From Syntrophomonadaceae bacterium (GTDB taxonomy: Bacteria > Bacillota > Dethiobacteria > DTU022), in the NCBI GenBank assembly GCA_007130585.1, contig SLSE01000209.1, positions 1 through 10,956 of the forward strand: a stretch of 10,956 bases of DNA, written 5' to 3'. The stretch's first letter is position 1. The number at the start of each line of letters is the position of its first letter. The notes below the pieces were generated by a model. It worked only from the letters and a program-made list of their open reading frames with translations, ran no database searches and was not told where the DNA came from. Made by a program: the position numbers and the translations under genes. Positions 6,831-10,956 of this stretch are shown in pieces.

Positions 6831-6839
6831 TGTTATAAT
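6831..6839 (+). promoter_or_regulatory. Extended -10 promoter for the small membrane-protein ORF
   Basis: TGTTATAAT gives a perfect TATAAT (6834-6839) with the TG extension at the right spacing. There is no good -35 (TACTCC at 6811-6816 is 17 bp upstream). The start would be near 6846, leaving a leader of about 30 nt with the ribosome binding site. Confidence 0.6.
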
Positions 6840-6875
6840 TAAGCTTGCTGTATTACCTGGGAAAGGATGTTCGCT

Positions 6876-7001
6876 ATGGCAGAGTTGAAAATGACAGAAG
6901 AAAAAGTTTCCTGGTATAAAAAAATATCTCCCTGAATACTGGTTTACATACTGCTGGGAGCAGTATTCGGAATTTACAATTTGATAAAATATTTATTGTA
7001 G
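6876..7001 (+). CDS. Small membrane protein ORF interrupted by an in-frame UGA
   Basis: ATG at 6876 is preceded by GGGAAAGG at good spacing and by an extended -10 promoter. The frame encodes 19 residues (MAELKMTEEKVSWYKKISP), then UGA at 6933-6935. It continues without a shift for 21 residues (ILVYILLGAVF, then GIYNLIKYLL) to TAG. Read through, the product is 41 residues: a charged cytoplasmic N-terminus, one hydrophobic helix and a basic end, the look of a real single-pass membrane protein. Three readings remain open: a nonsense change of a TGG (Trp) codon, with Trp common at this helix boundary; a sequencing error; or UGA recoding, because a hairpin with a G-rich loop sits 20 nt downstream. 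UGA serves as an ordinary stop elsewhere in the window. I do not recognise the family. Confidence 0.5.
6948..6966 (+). other. Perfect hairpin 12 nt after the in-frame UGA
   Basis: ATACTGCT (6948-6955) pairs fully with AGCAGTAT (6959-6966) around the loop GGG. The loop starts 20 nt after the UGA. Position and loop fit the loose description of a bacterial SECIS (a short stem-loop shortly after UGA with G at the loop start), but that pattern is permissive. A competing stem pairs GAATACTG (6934-6941), including part of the UGA, with CAGTATTC (6961-6968). Confidence 0.3.
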
Positions 7002-7155
7002 TAAAAGGAACAGCTTAAATGTGCCGGCGGCATAGCTTTGCCGGGTTTCTTTGCCTCCGCTTAGCGCCTGCCGCTCCGGGATTTGGCCTTATTTTACCAG
7101 GGAAAAACTACGGACACTGTAAACTGCTGATGAAAACCGGCGGGGAGGGCTTTCT

Positions 7156-7518
7156 ATGTTTACTAAAGCTGCCGCGATATATTCACTGGTAGTTGGTTTC
7201 TCAATGATTGCGATGTGGTTTATGTTTTACCTGACCGGCTCGATCCCGGAACTGGAAACCGAACCGGCCCGGATAATGATGCATCTTGCTGCCGAATTTG
7301 CAACCGCTGTGGCCCTTTTGGCCGCCGGCTGGGGGCTGTTAACAGGAAAACCGTGGGGCCGCCGGGTCTACCTGCTGGCCGCGGGTGCTCTCTTTTACAC
7401 CCTGATCCAGAGCCCCGGGTATTTTATCCACCAGGGTGAAACCGGCCTGGCGCTGATGTTTGCTGTACTGATTGTCTTCGCGGTGATACTGACGATAAAA
7501 ATAATCAGACAGGACTGA
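7156..7518 (+). CDS. Hypothetical four-helix membrane protein
   Basis: A 120-residue protein I do not recognise. It consists almost wholly of four hydrophobic segments at about residues 6-26, 42-62, 70-88 and 97-116. A short polar loop (ELETEPARIM) follows the first helix, a basic turn (GKPWGRR) the second, and IHQGETG precedes the fourth. It ends in a basic tail, KIIRQD. There is no signal-peptidase motif or catalytic motif. GGGGAGGG (7142-7149) lies six bases before ATG and fixes the start. It sits alone between the UGA-interrupted small membrane ORF and the DUF2769-like gene, with weak hairpins on both sides. The size and topology would fit a small membrane-domain family of unknown function; no role can be inferred. 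Confidence 0.82.
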   Translation: MFTKAAAIYSLVVGFSMIAMWFMFYLTGSIPELETEPARIMMHLAAEFATAVALLAAGWGLLTGKPWGRRVYLLAAGALFYTLIQSPGYFIHQGETGLALMFAVLIVFAVILTIKIIRQD

Positions 7519-7573
7519 ATTCTGCGGGAATATTAAGCCTGAAAGGGCGAAGCTACAAATAGACGTGGTTCTG

Positions 7574-7600
7574 TTCCGATCAACGTAAAGCGGAATTTTT
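7574..7600 (+). terminator. Weak intrinsic terminator after the four-helix protein gene
   Basis: TTCCG (7574-7578) pairs with CGGAA (7591-7595) around 12 bases and is followed by five T residues. The short stem and large loop keep this tentative. Confidence 0.4.
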
Positions 7601-7617
7601 CCTGTTATCTGCTTTTA

Positions 7618-7646
7618 TTGACAATTCACACGGAAAACTATACAGT
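7618..7646 (+). promoter_or_regulatory. Promoter for the DUF2769-like gene
   Basis: A perfect TTGACA (7618-7623) with TACAGT 17 bp downstream (7641-7646); the better-looking TATACA (7639-7644) is at only 15 bp. The leader would be about 55-60 nt. Confidence 0.5.
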
Positions 7647-7710
7647 AAAATTAAGCGATAGGTTATTAGTTATGCAATGAAATTGCTTGCCAAATCCTGG
7701 AGGTGATCTA

Positions 7711-7989
7711 ATGTCGGAAGTGGAAAAAACCAGGGAAAATCTGTTAAAGTGCCGGTGTAAAAGCTGCCCCAGCTACACGTTTGCCTGTAAACTGTCGGCA
7801 ATGCCCGGAAATATCATACTCCTGATGGATGCCAAGGATGACAGGCTTCATGCCGAAACAATGTTTTGCGCTTACGGCAAAAGCCAGTGTATAAGCGATG
7901 AGAAGGGATGTATTTGCCCGGACTGCGAAGTGCTCGAGGAATATGGCCTGGAAAAAACATACTACTGCCTGGAAAACGGCGGAAAGTAA
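7711..7989 (+). CDS. Cysteine-rich DUF2769-like protein
   Basis: A 92-residue soluble protein with ten cysteines: Cys14, 16, 19 and 26 in an N-terminal CRCKSCPSY cluster, Cys53 and 60 in MFCAYGKSQC, Cys67, 69 and 72 in KGCICPDC, and Cys86 in TYYC. The CxCxxC clusters and the GLxxxYYC end match the pattern I know from DUF2769, a family of unknown function found largely in anaerobic archaea and bacteria. Bound zinc or an iron-sulphur cluster is likely but inferred. The start is decided by an exceptional ribosome binding site, TGGAGGTGAT (7698-7707), directly before ATG 7711; the open frame back to 7687 is not used. It appears to be its own unit, with a promoter at 7618 and a strong terminator at 7998. 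Confidence 0.87.
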   Translation: MSEVEKTRENLLKCRCKSCPSYTFACKLSAMPGNIILLMDAKDDRLHAETMFCAYGKSQCISDEKGCICPDCEVLEEYGLEKTYYCLENGGK

Positions 7990-7997
7990 AAGTCAAA

Positions 7998-8028
7998 GGG
8001 GCAGGGAGCCTGTTTCCTGCCCTGTTTT
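7998..8028 (+). terminator. Intrinsic terminator of the DUF2769-like gene
   Basis: GGGCAGGGA (7999-8007) pairs with TTCCTGCCC (8014-8022), with one G-U pair, around GCCTGT, followed by TGTTTTAT. The stem is strong and the U tract slightly interrupted. Confidence 0.75.
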
Positions 8029-8347
8029 ATCTGCATTTTAATCTCACCAAATTATTTCCCGAAAGCTTTCCCCTTCCTGAAGTCTTTAAGCTCCTCCCAT
8101 CCTGCAAAATCATTAAAGTCGATTAAACCACATTACCGCCCCTTGTTCCCGTAAGCTGGCTCGTGAACCATAGCAAGCGTTTTTTCACCCGGGTTGCCGG
8201 CATATTATGCCCATTTCCGATAAATCCGGTAATCTTTTTGGAATGTTTACCCCGGGAATATTGCATAATAGCGCAGGGGCCTGCAGGGATTTCTATTAAG
8301 AATAAGTGAGGAATCTAATCCTGGTCCTGCCGTTTTATGCAAAAAAA
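8029..8347. other. Non-coding spacer with no recognised gene
   Basis: About 320 bp without a supportable gene. On the minus strand 8132-8052 is open for 26 codons and spells a protein-like tail (WEELKDFRKGKAFGK before TAA), but it has an in-frame stop immediately upstream and no start codon, so it is at most a remnant. A small hairpin, GGCAT (8199-8203) with ATGCC, and a T6 run at 8180-8185 occur without a convincing terminator stem. TTGGAA (8238) and CATAAT (8264) are 20 bp apart, too far for a good promoter. Confidence 0.5.
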
Positions 8348-8356
8348 TGGTATACT
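8348..8356 (+). promoter_or_regulatory. Extended -10 promoter for the DHH gene
   Basis: TGGTATACT gives TATACT (8351-8356) with a TG extension. No consensus -35 lies 17 bp upstream. The start near 8363 would leave a leader of only about 17 nt before ATG 8380. Confidence 0.55.
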
Positions 8357-8379
8357 AATCAAAAAGGTTAAATCAGATT

Positions 8380-9465
8380 ATGAAAAAAGCGGCTGACCGT
8401 TTCGTCGAAGCAGTTACGAAATACAAATCCATTGCCATATATATTCCCGGCTCTCCCGATCCCGATGCCATAGCTTCGGCCTATGCCATAAAGGAGATCC
8501 TTGCTCACCTTTCTGTGGAGGCAGATATTTTTGCTGAACACAGGTTATCCCTGCCCCAGAATCAAAAATTTATTGACAGGCTGGAAATCCCGGTTTATTT
8601 CGGCCGGGAAGTAAGCCCTCGCAAATATGATGCCTACATTGTGCCTGACTACCAGAACAACCGGGTAGCGAGTATCGGTGACAGGCTTCCCTGCGCTGCC
8701 CATATTGATCATCACCCCAAACTGAAAGACCGCGTGGAATCAGATTTCACCCTGATCAGGACCGATTCGGGATCTACAAGCACCCTGGTTGCCCTGCTGA
8801 TAAAGAACCTGGAGATTGACTTCCCCGAAAAAGAAATGGTCTCAATAGTTACGGCCCTGACCTTTGGAATTCAGACCGATACAGATAATTTCAGCCATAC
8901 CAACTCCCTGGACACTGAGGCCTTAAATTATCTTTCCGAGTTTGTTGACAGGAACATAATCCAGGATATAAATGATATTCCCCCTTCACCTGATATGCTC
9001 TTATATTACAAAAAAGCAAAAGAAAACGAGAAAATCTATAAGAACTGGGGTTTTTACGGCATTGGTTTTATCGACGCTAAAAACAGGGATTACATTGCCA
9101 TAGCTGCCGATACAATCTTAAAAAATTCCGATCACGAGACAGTTGTTGTTTTCGCTGTGATAGAAAATCAAAAAAAGGAAGAGATGTTTCTTGATGTTTC
9201 CCTGCGCTCGGGCAGCAGTTCGGTTGACCTGAACAGGCTTGTCAAGCAAATTACTCCCAACGGGGGAGGAAGGCAGTTCAAGGGAGCGTACCAGGTTAAC
9301 CTTGATTACTTTAGAAAAACCCCAGAGCGGGACATGCTGTGGAAAGTTGTTGAGGCCACCACGGTGGATACGCTGCGCAGGAGCAGGGATGCGCTTTACA
9401 GCGGGGGGTTTGAAGGCTTTTACCGCTCCCTCAGGGATAAGATAAGTTCAATCCTGAAAAAGTAG
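8380..9465 (+). CDS. DHH-family phosphoesterase (NrnA/RecJ superfamily), atypical signature
   Basis: A 361-residue cytoplasmic protein of the DHH/DHHA1 superfamily, whose members are Mn-dependent phosphodiesterases acting on short RNAs, pAp, cyclic dinucleotides or single-stranded DNA. Visible motifs are PDPDAIAS (26-33) for motif I, PDYQ with Asp90, the name-giving HIDHH with Asp110-His111-His112, and GIQTDTDNF with Asp167. The C-terminal DHHA1 part is about 225-310 and ends in NGGGRQFKGAYQV. Two positions depart from NrnA: the His that opens motif I (HxxPDxD) is Pro23, and the GGGH substrate-binding motif reads GGGR (Arg298). A C-terminal extension of about 50 residues follows. Only a weak AAAAAGG lies 12 bp before ATG. 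The small hairpin at 9469-9480 with TTAAATTTATTTTT may terminate it. The substrate is uncertain. Confidence 0.88.
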   Translation: MKKAADRFVEAVTKYKSIAIYIPGSPDPDAIASAYAIKEILAHLSVEADIFAEHRLSLPQNQKFIDRLEIPVYFGREVSPRKYDAYIVPDYQNNRVASIGDRLPCAAHIDHHPKLKDRVESDFTLIRTDSGSTSTLVALLIKNLEIDFPEKEMVSIVTALTFGIQTDTDNFSHTNSLDTEALNYLSEFVDRNIIQDINDIPPSPDMLLYYKKAKENEKIYKNWGFYGIGFIDAKNRDYIAIAADTILKNSDHETVVVFAVIENQKKEEMFLDVSLRSGSSSVDLNRLVKQITPNGGGRQFKGAYQVNLDYFRKTPERDMLWKVVEATTVDTLRRSRDALYSGGFEGFYRSLRDKISSILKK

Positions 9466-9513
9466 AGTGCAGATCGCTGCTTAAATTTATTTTTCAAAAT
9501 CTTTAAAAAGCTA

Positions 9514-9542
9514 TTGACAAGTACCGGTGCAGGTGGTATTAT
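9514..9542 (+). promoter_or_regulatory. Very strong sigma-A promoter driving the structured RNA
   Basis: A perfect TTGACA (9514-9519), exactly 17 bp, then TATTAT (9537-9542) with TG one base upstream of it. This is the best promoter in the window, yet no protein-coding frame follows within the transcript. Confidence 0.85.
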
Positions 9543-9548
9543 TTTTTT

Positions 9549-9923
9549 ACCAGGTTCCGAGAATCCGAAAGGATAACCGGGTTCGGTTTAAAAGGAAAAG
9601 CCGGAAGAAGAGCAGGGCGCAGGCCCGCCTTTAAAGCCGGAACTATCCGCAAGAACCGGACAGCTGAAAGGGACTGAAGCGGAAAGGCAGAGTGAAGGGT
9701 GAAGCCTGAACGAAGCCGGAAAGTTTCAGGAAACCGCAGCTCAGGATCTGAAAGAACCGGCCGTAGGCAGAAGAGCTTGCCCTGAGGGGCGAAGGAATCC
9801 GCTGAGGATGGTTGGGGAAAAGAAGATTTTGAAGGTTAGCCGGAAGGTTTGTTGGAACCTGGCTTATTTATGAACCTGCCACGCAAACTGCAATACAGGA
9901 GAGAAGCGCTCCTGTATTTTTTT
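9549..9923 (+). ncRNA. Unrecognised structured non-coding RNA, about 375 nt
   Basis: Transcript predicted from a near-consensus promoter to a strong intrinsic terminator. There is no convincing reading frame, and the sequence is rich in purines, with recurring GAAGCCGGAA-like words. The ends close by a perfect nine-base-pair helix, CCAGGTTCC (9550-9558) with GGAACCTGG (9854-9862). Just inside come two adjacent hairpins: ATCC-GAAA-GGAT (9563-9574), with a GNRA tetraloop, and AACCG-GGTT-CGGTT (9575-9588). Further possible helices are AAAGG/CCTTT (9591-9595, 9628-9632) topped by GGGC-GCAG-GCCC, TCCGC/GCGGA (9646-9650, 9679-9683), CCTGAA/TTCAGG (9705-9710, 9725-9730) and CTCAGG/CCTGAG (9740-9745, 9781-9786). 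I see no tmRNA, RNase P, SRP, 6S or T-box landmarks. Exact ends are inferred. It lies between the DHH gene and greA. Confidence 0.75.
9892..9923 (+). terminator. Intrinsic terminator of the structured RNA
   Basis: AATACAGGAG (9892-9901) pairs perfectly with CTCCTGTATT (9909-9918) around seven bases, running into seven T residues. It separates the RNA from greA, so the RNA is not simply an unterminated greA leader. Confidence 0.93.
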
Positions 9924-10128
9924 ATGCCCCTTACAGGATTTCAGGTTGCATTTATTTGGGTAAAGGATTAGGGATAAATGGGGATTTTGCTAATAGATAT
10001 ATGAGCATTTTCTGAGATATTATTCAAGCACCCGGTAAAGAAGTTTAACGCTACGATAATAGACTTAATAAGAGGGAAGCACCAGTTTCCGGGGAGATTA
10101 AGTCAATTACGAAAGGGTGGCGAGCGAA

Positions 10129-10605
10129 ATGGAAAACAATGAAGTGCTTTTATTAACCAGGGATGGAATGGAAAGGTTCGATAATGAGCTCAACTTTTTA
10201 AGAAAAGTTAAACGTCAGGAAATGGCAGACCGGATCAGGGAAGCGCTCTCGCATGGCGATATAGCAGACAACCCTGAGTATGAAGATGCTAAAAACGGGC
10301 AGGCTTTTATTGAAGGAAGAATTATCACCCTGGAAAAAATGCTGCGCCGGGCCCGTCTGCTCGAAAAGAACAGGGACAACGGCGATCATGTTGAACTTGG
10401 TTCAACAGTTAAGTTAAGAGATTTAATGAACGGGAAAACATATGAATATACCTTGGTAAGCACTGCTGAAACAAATCCCTTTGACCAGAAAATTTCCGAC
10501 GAATCGCCCGTTGGCAGGGCAGTAATGGGGCGTGCCCCGGGAGAACGGGTTATTGTAAAGGCTCCCATTGGCACTTTGAAATATAAGATTGAGAAAGTCA
10601 GGTAG
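10129..10605 (+). CDS. greA: Transcription elongation factor GreA
   Basis: GreA enters the RNA polymerase secondary channel and stimulates cleavage of backtracked RNA. The 158-residue product has the standard architecture: an N-terminal coiled coil (about 10-80) with the acidic tip in SHGDIADNPEYEDAK, where Asp44 and Asp47 stand for the Asp/Glu pair of E. coli GreA, and the signature GQAFIEGRI (57-65). The C-terminal FKBP-like domain (about 85-158) contains ISDESPVGRAVMGRAPGE. The start is ATG 10129, because AAAGGGTGG (10112-10120) lies eight bases ahead; the in-frame GTG at 10117 would place that site inside the gene. The 205 bp between the RNA terminator and this start hold no clear promoter (GATAAT at 10055 lacks a -35). 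No terminator separates it from spoVS 70 bp downstream, so they are possibly co-transcribed. Confidence 0.95.
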   Translation: MENNEVLLLTRDGMERFDNELNFLRKVKRQEMADRIREALSHGDIADNPEYEDAKNGQAFIEGRIITLEKMLRRARLLEKNRDNGDHVELGSTVKLRDLMNGKTYEYTLVSTAETNPFDQKISDESPVGRAVMGRAPGERVIVKAPIGTLKYKIEKVR

Positions 10606-10675
10606 CCAGCATTTTCAGTAACAGCATCATGGCAGCATCATAACAGTACAAAATATACAAGGAGGCATTACCGAA

Positions 10676-10936
10676 ATGGAAGTATTGAGAGTATCTGCAA
10701 AATCCAAGCCTAATGCTTTAGCCGGAGCGATAGCAGGATCTATCCGCGATGGGGGAAAAACCGAGATACAGGCGGTAGGAGCCGGCGCCCTTAACCAGGC
10801 GATAAAGGCAGTTGCGATCGCCAGGGGTTTTGTTGCCCCCAGCGGGATTGACCTTGTCGTAGTCCCGGCTTTTGCAGACATCAGGATCGACGAAGAAGAA
10901 AGAACGGCAATAAAACTGAAAGTGGGTCCCAGGTGA
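10676..10936 (+). CDS. spoVS: Stage V sporulation protein S (SpoVS), copy 2
   Basis: Second SpoVS paralogue, 86 residues, the family's standard length. It begins MEVLRVSAKSKPN, carries the core GAGALNQAIKAVAIARGF (35-52), and ends ERTAIKLKVGPR. AAGGAGG (10659-10665) precedes ATG by ten bases. It appears closer to the commonest SpoVS form (GALNQAIKAVAIARGFVAPSGIDL) than copy 1, which has Ser38, Leu46 and Met53. It follows greA by 70 bp without a visible terminator and may be read with it; a tandem CAGCATCAT direct repeat (10623-10630 and 10633-10641) lies in the gap. Its own terminator would lie beyond the window. Two SpoVS-type proteins in one spore former are not rare, but their division of labour is not established. 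Confidence 0.97.
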   Translation: MEVLRVSAKSKPNALAGAIAGSIRDGGKTEIQAVGAGALNQAIKAVAIARGFVAPSGIDLVVVPAFADIRIDEEERTAIKLKVGPR

Positions 10937-10956
10937 AATAGCCGGCCGATCCCGTA

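Noticed and set aside
8350..8379. Riboswitch ahead of the DHH gene
   Set aside because: The predicted leader is only about 17 nt, too short for an aptamer; the spacer upstream shows no known riboswitch core.
9549..9923. Assignment of the structured RNA to tmRNA, RNase P RNA, SRP RNA, 6S RNA or a T-box leader
   Set aside because: No tRNA-like ends or tag frame, no GAGGAAAGTCC core, no GGAAGGAAGCAGC-type SRP loop, not one long 6S-like rod, no AGGGTGG-ACC antiterminator sequence; its terminator also separates it from greA.
9870..9971. 33-codon ORF starting ATG at 9870
   Set aside because: No ribosome binding site, and it reads straight through the strong intrinsic terminator at 9892-9923.
10117..10605. 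greA starting at GTG 10117
   Set aside because: AAAGGGTGG, which overlaps that codon, is the ideal ribosome binding site for ATG 10129, and the family N-terminus fits the shorter form.
1..10956. CRISPR array, tRNA, insertion sequence or phage genes
   Set aside because: No spaced direct-repeat array, cloverleaf, transposase or phage-like protein was found on either strand.

Overview
The window looks like chromosome of a spore-forming, probably anaerobic member of the Bacillota (Clostridia-like). It carries two SpoVS genes, strong Shine-Dalgarno sequences, TTGACA/TATAAT-type promoters, U-rich intrinsic terminators and a cysteine-rich DUF2769-type protein. Nothing marks it as a phage, plasmid or insertion sequence. 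Species-level placement is not possible from the sequence alone.

Layout, left to right. Positions 106-633 (minus) hold a GNAT acetyltransferase, divergent from a first spoVS (887-1147, plus). That spoVS is bracketed by a 24-bp inverted repeat and followed by an intrinsic terminator. Next is an NCS2-type nucleobase permease (1400-2737) with its own promoter; where its ATG should be, the sequence reads ATC. Convergent with it are an Lnt-like nitrilase-fold membrane enzyme (4287-2797) and an inositol-monophosphatase family gene (5209-4406), in the order phosphatase then lnt on the minus strand. Positions 5413-6657 encode a fusion of an S51/cyanophycinase-like domain to a cysteinyl-tRNA-synthetase-type C-terminal tail. 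A hairpin-rich spacer leads to a tiny membrane-protein ORF interrupted by an in-frame UGA (6876-7001). A four-helix membrane protein (7156-7518) and a ten-cysteine DUF2769-like protein (7711-7989) follow. Positions 8380-9465 encode a DHH-family phosphoesterase with two altered signature residues.

The most striking element lies at 9549-9923. A near-consensus promoter (TTGACA, 17 bp, TATTAT with a TG extension) fires into about 375 nt of purine-rich, evidently folded, apparently non-coding sequence that ends at a ten-base-pair terminator hairpin. Its ends pair through a nine-base-pair helix, and there is an alternative seven-base-pair partner further downstream. I do not recognise it as tmRNA, RNase P RNA, SRP RNA, 6S RNA or a T-box, so it is the best candidate here for something undescribed. 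It is followed by greA (10129-10605) and, 70 bp later with no visible terminator between, a second spoVS (10676-10936) about 71% identical to the first.

Most genes appear to be single units with their own promoters. The plausible co-transcription units are phosphatase-lnt and greA-spoVS. The window reads as core and household genes of a spore former with several unusual small or regulatory elements between them.
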